A DNA stretch of 64,000 bases, from assembly GCA_963781895.1 (NCBI GenBank), contig CAWAIM010000057.1, positions 1-64,000 on the forward strand, read 5' to 3'. Numbering within the stretch: position 1 is the first letter of the stretch; every line of letters starts with the position of its first letter. Under the pieces are notes generated by a model. It searched no databases. It saw only the letters and a list, made by a program, of their open reading frames with translations, and had not been told where the DNA came from. A program made the position numbers and the translations under genes. Below are positions 18,086-26,584 of this stretch, in pieces. The DNA is from Roseiarcus sp963781895 (GTDB lineage: Bacteria; Pseudomonadota; Alphaproteobacteria; Rhizobiales; Beijerinckiaceae).

Positions 18086-18523
18086 GAGGCCCGATCCGTC
18101 CAAAAGCGAGCAACTCGAACGGAGCGTCGTTGAGACGATCCATCCGTACCCCGTGTCCTCCGCTGGAAGGCGTCCCACTCTCCATTTGACGCCGATTTTC
18201 GGTTTAGCCGCATGAGCGCACGGCCGGCTTGGCAATATCGACCGGTGAAATTATGAGCCCGACGGAGAAACGTCCTTTGCCGCCTGAATTTCGATGCTAT
18301 ATCATGGAATTAGCGTAATCGCCGTCGTCGGGTCCGGAAAGTTTGTGCCGGAGCGGCCAATCAGCTAGATTGCCCCCGGGGGCCGGCCCCCGGTCCGGAC
18401 GAGTCCAATGGTTGGCTTTCGCGGTCCGAATCCCCATATCCCGTTCTCGCGCTCGCGGGTCCCGAGGGATAGCCATCAGAAAAGGCCACGAGAATGGATT
18501 TCCTCAAGCCACGGTCGCACCGC
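18086..18523. other. Intergenic upstream of purC
   Basis: About 440 bases without a convincing gene. The part near 18370-18400 is a run of C/G palindromic blocks (CCCCCGGGGGCCGGCCCCCGG) that could fold. AT-richer DNA at 18260-18320 may hold the purC promoter. An in-frame ATG at 18494 would lengthen purC by ten codons. Confidence 0.4.
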
Positions 18524-19288
18524 ATGAACCGCCGCCGACGCATCTATGAAGGCAAAGCCAAGGTTCTGTATGAGGGCCCGGAACCCGGCACCCTCATTCA
18601 GCACTTCAAGGATGACGCGACCGCGTTCAACGCCAAGAAGCATGAGGTGATCGAAGGCAAGGGCGTGCTCAACAACCGGATCTCGGAATATTTGTTCCAG
18701 CGCCTCAACGACATCGGCGTGCCGACCCATTTCATCCGCCGGCTCAATATGCGGGAGCAATTGATACGCGAGGTCGAAATCATCCCGCTCGAGGTGGTCG
18801 TGCGCAACGTGGCGGCCGGTTCGCTCGCAACGCGTCTCGGTCTCGAGGAAGGCACACAACTGCCGAGGTCGATCATCGAGTTTTACTACAAAAACGATCA
18901 GCTCAACGATCCGATGGTCTCCGAGGAGCATATCACCGCCTTTGGCTGGGCCGCGCCGCAGGAGATCGACGACGTCATGGCGCTGGCGATCCGCGTCAAT
19001 GACTTTCTCACCGGCCTATTCCTTGGCGTCGGCATCAAACTGATTGATTTCAAGATCGAGTGCGGCCGGTTGTGGGAGGGCGAGAACATGCGCATCGTGC
19101 TCGCCGATGAGATCAGCCCGGATTCGTGCCGACTGTGGGACGTCAAGACCAACGACAAGATGGACAAGGACCGCTTCCGCAAAGACATGGGCGGGATGAT
19201 CGAGGCCTACACCGAAGTCGCCCGCCGGCTCGGCGTGGTGCAGGAGAACGAATATCCGCGCGCCAGCGGCCCACGGCTGGTGAAGTAA
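18524..19288 (+). CDS. purC: SAICAR synthetase (purine biosynthesis)
   Basis: A 254-residue phosphoribosylaminoimidazole-succinocarboxamide synthase. It ligates aspartate to CAIR using ATP. The N-terminal R-I-Y-E-G-K-A-K glycine loop, the E-V-V-V-R-N-V-A-A-G-S motif, and L-I-D-F-K-I-E-C-G-R plus D-E-I-S-P-D-S-C-R-L-W-D are diagnostic. ATG 18524 (M-N-R-R-R-R-I-Y-E-G) matches the usual alphaproteobacterial start. The purS and purQ genes are about 25 kb away, so the purine genes are split. Confidence 0.95.
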   Translation: MNRRRRIYEGKAKVLYEGPEPGTLIQHFKDDATAFNAKKHEVIEGKGVLNNRISEYLFQRLNDIGVPTHFIRRLNMREQLIREVEIIPLEVVVRNVAAGSLATRLGLEEGTQLPRSIIEFYYKNDQLNDPMVSEEHITAFGWAAPQEIDDVMALAIRVNDFLTGLFLGVGIKLIDFKIECGRLWEGENMRIVLADEISPDSCRLWDVKTNDKMDKDRFRKDMGGMIEAYTEVARRLGVVQENEYPRASGPRLVK

Positions 19289-19367
19289 GGGAAAAAGGAC
19301 CGCGACTTTTCTGATCGGGCGGCGCGCGAGGGTTGATCGCGCGCCGGATCGGCGCCAGTTTCCCTGG

Positions 19368-19637
19368 ATGGCGCGCATCGCTTTCACGCCCAATCTTCAG
19401 CGCCACGTCGACTGTCCTCAGACCGAGGCGGAGGGCGGGACCGTGCGCGAGGCGCTCGAGAACGTCTTTCGCGCAAACGGCCGGCTGCGCGGGTATGTGC
19501 TCGACGATCAGTCGGCGCTGCGCCGCCATATGGCGATCGTCGTCGACGGCAAGCCGCTGCGCGACCGCGTGGGCTTGAGCGACCCCGTTTCCGCCGCCAG
19601 CGCGATCTATGTCCTGCAGGCTTTGTCCGGAGGTTAG
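19368..19637 (+). CDS. MoaD/ThiS-like ubiquitin-fold protein
   Basis: An 89-residue beta-grasp protein ending in a Gly-Gly (A-L-S-G-G), the hallmark of sulfur carriers MoaD/ThiS. The middle has T-V-R-E-A-L-E-N-V-F and H-M-A-I-V-V-D-G-K-P-L typical of the fold. It lies three bases before the propeller gene and upstream of nitrile hydratase genes, with no molybdopterin genes nearby. A dedicated role with the propeller partner is more likely than cofactor synthesis. Confidence 0.8.
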   Translation: MARIAFTPNLQRHVDCPQTEAEGGTVREALENVFRANGRLRGYVLDDQSALRRHMAIVVDGKPLRDRVGLSDPVSAASAIYVLQALSGG

Positions 19638-19640
19638 GGG

Positions 19641-20744
19641 ATGAGCGACCGGCTCGCAGTGTCCACCCGCAAGGGACTGTTCACAGTCGAGCGCCAGCGC
19701 GCCCGCTGGCGGATAGCGAAGGCCGACTTTCTCGGCGACAATGTCACGCTCGCGATCAACGACTTGCGGAGCGGTCATGATTACGCCGTGCTCAATCACG
19801 GCCACTTCGGCGTCAAGCTGCATCGCTCGAAAAACGGCGGCTGGGAGGAGATGGCGCCGCCCGCCTACCCGCCGAAGCCCGAGGGCCTCGTCGACCGTGA
19901 CGGCTGGGGCAAGGATATCCCCTATAGCCTCATCAACATTTTTTCGCTCGAGACGGGCGGGCCGAAGGAGGACGGCGTGCTGTGGTGCGGGACCATTCCG
20001 GGCGGGCTTTTCCGTTCGCGCGATCACGGTGCGAGCTGGGAGCTGATCCGCACCCTCTGGGACGATCCCAAGCGTCAGCAATGGATGGGGGGCGGCACGG
20101 AATGGCCGGCGATCCATTCAATCTGCGTCGATCCGCGCGACCCCTCGGTCGTTCGCATCGGCGTGTCCTGCGGCGGAGTCTGGGAGACGCGCGACGGCGG
20201 CGAGACGTGGGCCTGCCGGGCGGACGGCATGTTCGCGGCCTTCCTGCCGCCGGAGATGAGCCGCGACCCAAACCTGCAAGACCCCCATTGCCTGGTCCAG
20301 AGTCCGAGCGCGCCCGATCGCCTATGGGTCCAGCACCATAACGGGATCTTCCGCAGCGACGACGGATCGGCGAGTTGGCGGGAGATCACGGATGTGCCGC
20401 CATCATCGTTCGGCTTCGCGGTCGCGGTCCATCCGCGCGAGCCCGACACCGCCTGGTTCGTCCCTGCGATCAAGGACGAGCGCCGAATTCCGGTTGACGG
20501 CAAGCTGGTCGTGACCCGCACCCGAGACGGCGGCGAGACCTTCGACGTCCTGCGCGAGGGCCTGCCTCAGCAGCACGCCTATGACCTCGTCTATCGCCAC
20601 GGCTTAGCGGTGGACGACAGCGGCGATCGGCTCGCCTTCGCCACCACGACCGGCGGTCTCTATGTCAGCGAGGACCAGGGCGACCATTGGCTGGAAATCA
20701 GCCACGCTCTGCCGCCCGCCCATGCCGTGCGGTTCGTGACCTAG
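19641..20744 (+). CDS. BNR-repeat beta-propeller (exo-sialidase-like) protein
   Basis: A 367-residue protein starting M-S-D-R-L-A-V-S-T-R-K-G-L-F. Asp-box-like repeats recur (S-R-D-H-G-A-S-W, T-R-D-G-G-E-T-W, S-D-D-G-S-A-S-W, T-R-D-G-G-E-T-F, S-E-D-Q-G-D-H-W), giving a six- or seven-blade propeller. There is no signal peptide, so it is likely cytoplasmic and unlikely to be a true sialidase. Three bases separate it from the MoaD/ThiS-like gene, and I recall this pair as a recurring two-gene set. Function unknown. Confidence 0.82.
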   Translation: MSDRLAVSTRKGLFTVERQRARWRIAKADFLGDNVTLAINDLRSGHDYAVLNHGHFGVKLHRSKNGGWEEMAPPAYPPKPEGLVDRDGWGKDIPYSLINIFSLETGGPKEDGVLWCGTIPGGLFRSRDHGASWELIRTLWDDPKRQQWMGGGTEWPAIHSICVDPRDPSVVRIGVSCGGVWETRDGGETWACRADGMFAAFLPPEMSRDPNLQDPHCLVQSPSAPDRLWVQHHNGIFRSDDGSASWREITDVPPSSFGFAVAVHPREPDTAWFVPAIKDERRIPVDGKLVVTRTRDGGETFDVLREGLPQQHAYDLVYRHGLAVDDSGDRLAFATTTGGLYVSEDQGDHWLEISHALPPAHAVRFVT

Positions 20745-20820
20745 CGCCGCCGGCGCTGCGATTGTCGTGGACCGGGCATTGGCTTAGCTTTGACGCCAAC
20801 GTCGTTGGAGCGCGCGATCC

Positions 20821-21495
20821 ATGGACTCCGAGACTACCCCAATCGGCGGAATGACGCAGCCGGGGCATCCGCACGAGCGCCACGGCGCCGGGCTCTCCGA
20901 CATGGCGCTGCGGGTTCGCGCGCTGGAATCGCTGCTGATCGAGAAGGGCTATGTCGATCCGGCCGCGCTCGACGCCATCGTCGAGACCTATGAGACCAAG
21001 GTCGGTCCGCGCAACGGCGCGCGCGTGGTCGCCAGGAGCTGGGTCGACCCTGCCTTTCGCCGCTGGCTGCTCGACGACGCGACGGCGGCGATCGCCTCGC
21101 TCGGCTTTTCCGGCCGACAGGGCGAGCATATGGTCGCGGTCGAGAACGCGGCGGACCTCCATAATCTCGTCGTCTGCACGCTCTGCTCCTGCTATCCCTG
21201 GCCGGTGCTCGGCCTGCCCCCGGTCTGGTACAAGTCGGCGCCCTATCGTTCTCGGGCCGTGATCGACCCGCGCGGCGTCCTCGCGGAATTCGGCGTCTCG
21301 TTGCCGGCTTCGACCAAAATCCGCGTCTGGGACTCGACCGCGGAAATCCGCTACCTCGTCGTGCCGATGCGCCCGGCCGGGACCGAAGGCTGGGGCGAGG
21401 AGCGGCTGGCCTTGCTGGTGACTCGCGATTCGATGATCGGCGCCGGCCTCGCGATCGATCCTCGCTCGTTCGAGCCGAAGGCGCCGGCGACATGA
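20821..21495 (+). CDS. nthA: Nitrile hydratase alpha subunit, cobalt type
   Basis: A 224-residue alpha subunit. The metal-binding motif V-C-T-L-C-S-C-Y-P-W is at residues 118-127. Thr in C-T-L-C-S-C marks the cobalt class, whereas iron enzymes have Ser there; two of the cysteines become sulfinic and sulfenic acids in the family. With NthB it hydrates nitriles to amides. The V-W-D-S-T-A-E-I-R-Y segment near the C-terminus is also typical. The stop overlaps nthB (ATGA). Confidence 0.94.
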   Translation: MDSETTPIGGMTQPGHPHERHGAGLSDMALRVRALESLLIEKGYVDPAALDAIVETYETKVGPRNGARVVARSWVDPAFRRWLLDDATAAIASLGFSGRQGEHMVAVENAADLHNLVVCTLCSCYPWPVLGLPPVWYKSAPYRSRAVIDPRGVLAEFGVSLPASTKIRVWDSTAEIRYLVVPMRPAGTEGWGEERLALLVTRDSMIGAGLAIDPRSFEPKAPAT

Positions 21496-22157
21496 ACGGC
21501 GGGCAGGACCTCGGCGGGATGATGGGGTTCGGCCCCATCGTCGGCGAACCGGAGGGCGCGGTCTTCCACGCCGAGTGGGAGAAGCGGGCGCTGGCTCTGA
21601 CGCTCGGGGCCGGCGCGCTCGGCGAATGGAACATCGACATGATGCGGCACGCGCGCGAGACGCTCCATCCGGTCGACTATCTCTCGTCGAGCTACTACGA
21701 GATCTGGGTCAAAGGTCTGGAGAAGCTGATCGTCGCGCGCGGTCTGGCGACCCCGGAAGAACTTGCGGCCGGCCGGGCGCTCGAGCCGGCGAAGCCGACC
21801 CGTCCGCCGCTCGCCGCGAGCTCCGTCGCGCCGCTGCTGGCCAAGGGAACGCCCTGCGATCGACCGGCGAGCGCGCCCGCGCGCTTCGCGGTCGGAGACC
21901 GCGTGCGGACATTGAACATCAACCCGAGCGGACATACCCGCCTGCCACGCTACGCGCGCGGCAAGCACGGACGGATCGAGCGCATCCACGGCGTGTTCGT
22001 GTTCCCGGACGCCAGCGCCCACGGTCTCGGCCCGAGCCCGCAATGGCTCTATCTGGTCCGGTTTCCCGGAGCGGAGCTGTGGGGAAGCGACGGCGATCCC
22101 GACATATTCGTGTCGATTGACGCTTGGGAAAGCTATCTCGAAGGCGTGGCGGCGTGA
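21492..22157 (+). CDS. nthB: Nitrile hydratase beta subunit
   Basis: A 221-residue beta subunit starting M-N-G-G-Q-D-L-G-G-M-M-G-F-G. The N-terminal helical domain has F-H-A-E-W-E-K-R-A and Y-Y-E-I-W. The C-terminal SH3-like barrel has F-A-V-G-D-R-V-R-T-L-N-I-N-P and H-T-R-L-P-R-Y-A-R-G-K-H-G. Having both domains in one chain argues for nitrile hydratase over thiocyanate hydrolase, where they are split. Confidence 0.94.
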   Translation: MNGGQDLGGMMGFGPIVGEPEGAVFHAEWEKRALALTLGAGALGEWNIDMMRHARETLHPVDYLSSSYYEIWVKGLEKLIVARGLATPEELAAGRALEPAKPTRPPLAASSVAPLLAKGTPCDRPASAPARFAVGDRVRTLNINPSGHTRLPRYARGKHGRIERIHGVFVFPDASAHGLGPSPQWLYLVRFPGAELWGSDGDPDIFVSIDAWESYLEGVAA

Positions 22158-22552
22158 ACGCGGGTGACGCGCCGCTCGAGGCCGCCGCCGACGGGCGCCC
22201 GATCGCGGGCGGCCCGATCTTTGGCGAGCCATGGGAGGCGCAGGCCTTCGCGATGGTGGTCGCCCTGCACCAGGCCGGGCTGTTCGCCTGGCCCGAATGG
22301 ACGGCGGCGCTCTCGCGTCAGATCGCCGGGGCAGGGGGACCCCGAGGCGGCGGCGCGGCGGACTCGTACTACCTCGACTGGCTCGCGGCGCTCGAAAGCC
22401 TCGTCGTCGCCAAGGGCGTGACGACCCGTGAACTGCTGGAGGCGCGCAAGGCGGCCTGGGAGCGCGCGGCCGAGGCGACGCCGCATGGCGCGCCGATCCT
22501 GCTCGACAACGATCCGGAAGCCCGCTCCGACCCGAGACGGATGACGCCTTAG
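22154..22552 (+). CDS. Nitrile hydratase accessory (activator) protein
   Basis: A 132-residue protein beginning at GTG 22154, which overlaps the nthB stop (GTGA). It resembles the beta-subunit N-terminal domain: F-G-E-P-W-E-A-Q-A-F-A-M-V-V-A-L-H, W-P-E-W-T-A-A-L, then Y-Y-L-D-W-L-A-A-L-E. Family members act as cobalt-insertion or self-subunit-swapping chaperones that mature NthA. Overlap of all three genes supports coupled synthesis. Confidence 0.88.
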   Translation: MNAGDAPLEAAADGRPIAGGPIFGEPWEAQAFAMVVALHQAGLFAWPEWTAALSRQIAGAGGPRGGGAADSYYLDWLAALESLVVAKGVTTRELLEARKAAWERAAEATPHGAPILLDNDPEARSDPRRMTP

Positions 22553-22960
22553 GACGCCGCCCCGGTCCCTAATTTACATTATTGTATCGTCTATAATCGC
22601 GTCTGACGGCAGATTTATCCAGTCCGATCAAAATTTTTCCAAGCCCAACCAAGCCGGACCAAATCAGACCAAAGAAAACCAAGAAAAACCAAGAAAAAAA
22701 CCTTGGATTTCCTTGGATTCGTTCGTTCGAATCGGGACTTTTCAATGAGTTACGGCGTCCTCGAAGCAAAAAAAATCGTTCCGTCGCCGCCCGGAAGATG
22801 ACGAGGCTCGCGTCAACCAGGCCTGGATGCGGCGGACAGGCGGCGTCCGCCGTCGCAGGTCTACATGCGCTGTCGATCGCGTCGTTCATGGCAAGGGCAA
22901 GAATAGCATGTCTTTCGTTTTTCGGAAATAGATTGTTCCGAGAAAGGAGGCGGACGGCCC
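22553..22960. other. Intergenic with a phased repeat
   Basis: About 400 bases after the nitrile hydratase operon. It starts AT-rich and holds a 10-bp-periodic CCAA repeat (22639-22720). A minus-strand frame reads through it (22569-23018) giving odd Phe/Trp-rich peptide, but it lacks coding character. No terminator was recognised. Confidence 0.5.
22639..22720. repeat. 10-bp phased CCAA repeats followed by inverted CCTTGG copies
   Basis: CCAA begins at 22639, 22649, 22659, 22669, 22679 and 22689, six copies with an exact 10-bp period. CCTTGGATT then occurs at 22701 and 22711, also ten apart and in opposite sense to the earlier CCAAG. The spacers are A-rich toward the 3' side. Helical phasing suggests a curved segment or a multi-site protein-binding array; the two halves could also pair as a hairpin. 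Confidence 0.75.
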
Positions 22961-23266
22961 TCAGGAGCCCTTCAGGCTTCGCAGCGCGCCGAAGTCGAGG
23001 ATTCGCCGCCGAACACACGTAACTACTACGGTCAATTCGCCCGCAAAATCGAGCGTCGGCTTGAACGACGCCATCTGCTCAGCGTCCGCGACGCTCTCCC
23101 GCAGGCTCACGTCGTGCATGCCGTTGACGCGGTCGACCCCGGCGAAGTAGCCGCGATTGCCGCGCATCGCCGGAATGCCGGGCTCGAGCGAGGCCCGGCG
23201 CTCGGCGAGCTTCGCCGCCACGTCCGCATTGTCGGCGTCGAAAAACCGGCGTGAGAGGCGAATGAC
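22961..23266 (-). pseudogene. Small dimeric alpha/beta-barrel (monooxygenase-like) gene without a start
   Basis: The minus-strand frame reads V-I-R-L-S-R-R-F-F-D-A-D-N-A-D. It continues L-E-P-G-I-P-A-M-R-G-N-R-G-Y-F-A-G-V-D and S-L-R-E-S-V-A-D-A-E-Q-M-A-S-F. This is the look of small ABM/EthD-fold proteins. The position where the start ATG would be reads GTC (23264-23266), and upstream sequence in frame is not protein-like. I call it a decayed or start-less gene; a start further upstream cannot be excluded. Confidence 0.5.
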
Positions 23267-23481
23267 CGGCGCCGCGCCTGGAGGCGGCCGGTCATCGAGA
23301 GCTGGAAGGCGATTTCGCGCCCCGCTCCGCCGAGCAAGCAATCGCCCCCACCGATTCTCCTCCGCATTTCGTCGGTCGTGAACGCGCGCCGCCGATTGCG
23401 CGTCCGAGCGGGTCGCCGTAAATTCGCGAAACGTCGTCGAGCGGTGAAAAAGCGCTGCCGTGCGACGCATCGGAGGCGGCC

Positions 23482-23910
23482 ATGGCGAATGCGAGCGCAA
23501 CCATCGATCGGCCCAGGACCTGCGTCACGCTGCGCGCGGGCGAGCCGTTCGTCGGCAAGCAGGGCTTTACCTACGCGCCGGCGATTTCGGCCGAAACGGC
23601 GAACACATCGGCCATCCACATGCAGTTGCTCACCGTCCCGCCGGGCGCGCGCGCTCATGCCCACAAGCACGAGGCGCACGAGACGACGATCTATGTGCTG
23701 AGCGGCGAGGTGGGCATGTATTACGGCGAGCGGCTGGAGCGCCACATGGTCTCGCGTCCCGGCGAGTTCGTCTATATCCCCGCCAACATGCCGCACCTGC
23801 CCTACAACATGAGCAAGACCGAGCCGGCGACCGCCGTCGTCGCCCGCACCGACCCCAACGAGCAGGAGAGCGTGGTGCTGCTGCCGGAGCTGGAGGCGAT
23901 CCATCCGTAG
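23482..23910 (+). CDS. Cupin-domain protein
   Basis: A 142-residue single-cupin protein. The first metal motif region reads H-A-H-K-H-E-A-H-E-T-T-I-Y-V-L-S-G-E (about 54-71) and the second Y-I-P-A-N-M-P-H-L-P-Y-N (about 96-107), giving His/Glu ligands. No substrate can be assigned. Its 3' half recurs, damaged, 0.9 kb downstream. Confidence 0.85.
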   Translation: MANASATIDRPRTCVTLRAGEPFVGKQGFTYAPAISAETANTSAIHMQLLTVPPGARAHAHKHEAHETTIYVLSGEVGMYYGERLERHMVSRPGEFVYIPANMPHLPYNMSKTEPATAVVARTDPNEQESVVLLPELEAIHP

Positions 23911-24047
23911 GACTTGGCGCTCCACCGGGAGGCGCCCATCCCGGGCGGCCTTCGAGGCCTCCTAGTCGCGCAATAGGCCTCGAGGAACGAACGGTCGGGT
24001 CTGCTCAAAATCGGCCTCGGCCGATCGCTTGCCAACCCGAGGCGCCC

Positions 24048-24725
24048 ATGAAGCGGGGAGATTTCATCAAAGCGGCGTTGTGGGTGTCGCTCATCCCCGC
24101 GCTGCTGTTTCTGTCCGCCGGGACGCTGGCCTGGCCGGCAGCCTGGATTTTCCTGGCCGAATATCTGATCGGCGGCTTGGCGATCATGCTGTGGCTGGCG
24201 CGGCGCGATCCCGGATTGTTCAAGGAGCGAATGGGCGGCGCGTTCCGGAAGGGCCAGACCTTGTGGGACAAGGTCTTTATGGTGTTCATCATTGTCGCCT
24301 GGTACGGCTGGTTGGTCCTGATCGCGCTCGACGCCAGGCGCTGGCGTCTCTCGCACGTGCCGGCCACCTTCAGCGTCGTCGGCGCCGTATTGATAGCGGT
24401 GGGGTTCTTCGTTGTCTGGCTGACGTTCCGGAAAAATTCCTTCGCAGCGCCGGTGATACGGATTCAGGACGAGCGTCAACAACGCGTCATCGATACCGGT
24501 CCCTATGCGATTGTGCGCCACCCCATGTATGCGGGGGCCAGCGTCTACATGATCGGCATGCCTTTGCTGCTCGGGTCCTGGCTCGGCCTCCTGGTTTTGC
24601 CTTTGATCCTCGGCGCATTGACGCTGCGCATCTTCGTTGAGGAAGCCGTCCTGCGCAAAGGCCTTCCCGGCTACGACGAATATGCCCATCGCGTACGCTA
24701 TCGCCTCATTCCGGGCGTTTGGTGA
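24048..24725 (+). CDS. Isoprenylcysteine carboxyl methyltransferase (ICMT/PEMT) family protein
   Basis: A 225-residue membrane protein with five or six hydrophobic segments. The SAM-binding ICMT/PEMT motif is V-I-D-T-G-P-Y-A-I-V-R-H-P-M-Y-A-G (about 147-163), followed by E-E-A-V-L-R-K-G-L-P-G-Y-D-E-Y near the C-terminus. It probably methylates a lipid or small molecule at the membrane. It is inserted between the cupin gene and that gene's degraded copy. Confidence 0.87.
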   Translation: MKRGDFIKAALWVSLIPALLFLSAGTLAWPAAWIFLAEYLIGGLAIMLWLARRDPGLFKERMGGAFRKGQTLWDKVFMVFIIVAWYGWLVLIALDARRWRLSHVPATFSVVGAVLIAVGFFVVWLTFRKNSFAAPVIRIQDERQQRVIDTGPYAIVRHPMYAGASVYMIGMPLLLGSWLGLLVLPLILGALTLRIFVEEAVLRKGLPGYDEYAHRVRYRLIPGVW

Positions 24726-24780
24726 CGGCGATAGGCGTGCACGCGCCAAGCGCGCCCGAGACCGCTCGCTCCATGCCGGG

Positions 24781-24978
24781 CTGCGAGGTGGGCATGTACT
24801 ACGGCGTAAAGCTCGAGCGCCACATGGTCTTGCGCCCCGGCGAGTCGTTCGCAACGTGCCGCATCTGCCCTACGAGATGAGCAACACCGAGCCGGCGACC
24901 GCCGTCGTCGCCCGCGCCGACCCCAACGAGCAGGAGAGCGTCGTGCTGCTGCCCGAGCTGGAGGCGATCCATCCGTAA
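24781..24978 (+). pseudogene. Degraded duplicate of the cupin gene 3' end
   Basis: Reads C-E-V-G-M-Y-Y-G-V-K-L-E-R-H-M-V-L-R-P-G-E, then after a short deletion and frame change V-P-H-L-P-Y-E-M-S-N-T-E-P. It ends identically to the intact cupin (V-V-L-L-P-E-L-E-A-I-H-P). Nucleotide identity to 23710-23910 is very high. It has lost the 5' half and about 18 bases in the middle, so it is non-functional. Confidence 0.82.
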
Positions 24979-25067
24979 AAGTCGCGTTCCTTCCGGCCGG
25001 CCTAACCCAACTCAATAGCCGGCCTCGCCGATCTGGCGCGGCGCTGGACATCGCGGGGATTGGGGCT

Positions 25068-25088
25068 ATCTTTGCGCTTTGCAAAGAT
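25068..25088 (+). promoter_or_regulatory. Perfect inverted repeat upstream of carbonic anhydrase
   Basis: ATCTTTGC and GCAAAGAT flank a five-base loop, 25 bases before the ATG. It could be a repressor operator or a small leader stem-loop. It matches no operator I know. Confidence 0.4.
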
Positions 25089-25113
25089 TTGAGCCGAGGA
25101 TCGGGAGGAAGAC

Positions 25114-25692
25114 ATGGCTGTACTCACAGAGGTCATGGCCGCCAACGCAAAATATGCGGCGGGGTTCGGGGACAAAGGGCAGCTTGCCCTGCCGCCGGCG
25201 AGACGATTCGCGATTCTGACCTGCATGGACGCGCGGCTCGATCCGGCCAAATATGCGGGCCTCGCCGAAGGCGACGCGCATGTCGTGCGCAACGCCGGCG
25301 GGAGGGCGACCGATGACGCGATCCGTTCGCTGGTCATCTCGCACAAATTGCTTGGAACGGTGGAGTGGTTTGTCATCCATCACACGAATTGCGGCATGGA
25401 GCTGTTCAGCGATGAGGTGATGGGAAGCCTGCTCGAGGACAACCTCGCGACGGCCAGTTTCGACGGCAAGACCTGGTCGAATCCCCAGCACGGAGGCGGC
25501 TGCGCGGCCGGCCATTTCATCAAATGGCAAACGATCCGCACCCAAGAGGAGAGCGTGGTCCAGGACGTCCGGCGCATCCGGGAGCATCCGCTCGTGCCGC
25601 GCGGCATCCCCATTTACGGCTATGTCTACGACGTGAAGACCGGACGCCTCAACGAGGTGACGAAGGCGACGGAGGCCGGGCGAGCCGCATGA
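25114..25692 (+). CDS. Beta-carbonic anhydrase
   Basis: A 192-residue enzyme of the small beta class, interconverting CO2 and bicarbonate. Zinc ligands fit Cys37 with the Asp39-Arg41 dyad (C-M-D-A-R) and His90/Cys93 (H-H-T-N-C-G-M). V-R-N-A-G-G-R lies between. An insert after residue 95 with G-G-G-C-A-A-G-H resembles the Rv1284-type subgroup. GGAGG precedes ATG 25114 and the inverted repeat lies just upstream. Confidence 0.9.
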   Translation: MAVLTEVMAANAKYAAGFGDKGQLALPPARRFAILTCMDARLDPAKYAGLAEGDAHVVRNAGGRATDDAIRSLVISHKLLGTVEWFVIHHTNCGMELFSDEVMGSLLEDNLATASFDGKTWSNPQHGGGCAAGHFIKWQTIRTQEESVVQDVRRIREHPLVPRGIPIYGYVYDVKTGRLNEVTKATEAGRAA

Positions 25693-25902
25693 TCGTAGGT
25701 TGGATTCTCTGACATTTTCGCCTTTCGGCGCGTCCGCGCGCGCATCATCGCCATAAGCTCGCCAGACCACGATCGGCCTGCTGAGCGGCGGGCTGGACGC
25801 GTCCATTCGTAATTTCACGCCCGCGCCGCTGAAAGGCGACGCGATGTCGACCGTGTTTCTGACCGGCTCCAGAAGGGACTTTCTGTTGGCGGAGCTTGCA
25901 GC

Positions 25903-26584
25903 TCAATTCCGGGCGAGAAGGCTAAATGAGAGCGAGAGGCCGCCCACCAGGACGAGGCTGGCCGCCCAGGTCGCATCCAGATTGAACCAGCTCCGCGACA
26001 CGAATTTGAGACCCAGATAGCGGTAGACCAGCCACGCGCAGAGTCCGCCGGCCGCGATCATCGCCACGGTATGGACGGCGGAGACCAGGACGGCCATGGT
26101 GAGATCGGCGTTGATGAGGACGCCTTCCGCCGCGTGGCCTCTGTCCGGGTCGGCGGCTCGGCAGAGCCCGAGATAGATCGGCACGAGCATCAATCCCGCG
26201 CCGTGCGCGATCGCCACGGCGAAGGACCATAGCCCCAGTTGCGTCGGCCGTATCCGCGCCAGCGCTCGCGGATGGCGCCGGTCGACGAGCCGGAAGACGC
26301 CGAACGCAATGACCAGGAGACTGGCGCCGATCTGGATCTGCCGCTGCCATTCGACCAAGTGTGACCAGCAGCGCGAAGGGAAGGATCACCACGAGCATCG
26401 CCAGCAGATGGCCGACCGTGAGCGGCCACAGCGCGGCCACCAGGGCGCGCGCGCTTTTTTCCATCAGCCCGGCGGAAACGGCGAGCGGCCAACCCATCCC
26501 CGGGTTCACCCCGTGATAGAGGCCGCTCGCGATGACCGCCAGCCACAGCCCGACTGGCGTCCAATCGACTCCGGTCAGAGTCAA
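25903..26584 (-). pseudogene. Polytopic membrane protein downstream of sbp56, one-base frameshift
   Basis: The frame opens at a TTG (26584) overlapping the sbp56 stop (TTGA). It reads V-G-L-W-L-A-V-I-A-S-G-L-Y-H-G-V-N-P-G-M-G-W-P-L-A. Hydrophobic segments follow until L-V-T-L near 26357, where one extra base (GG for G) breaks it. The rest, V-E-W-Q-R-Q-I-Q-I-G-A-S-L-L-V-I-A, continues in the next frame to 25903. Repaired: about 226 residues, six or so helices. I recall no function; position suggests it serves the SBP56 protein, perhaps in metal supply. Confidence 0.7.

Noticed and set aside
22569..23018. Minus-strand frame reading through the phased repeat (Phe/Trp-rich)
   Set aside because: The odd composition follows from the 10-bp repeat itself, and the rest overlaps other features without coding signs.
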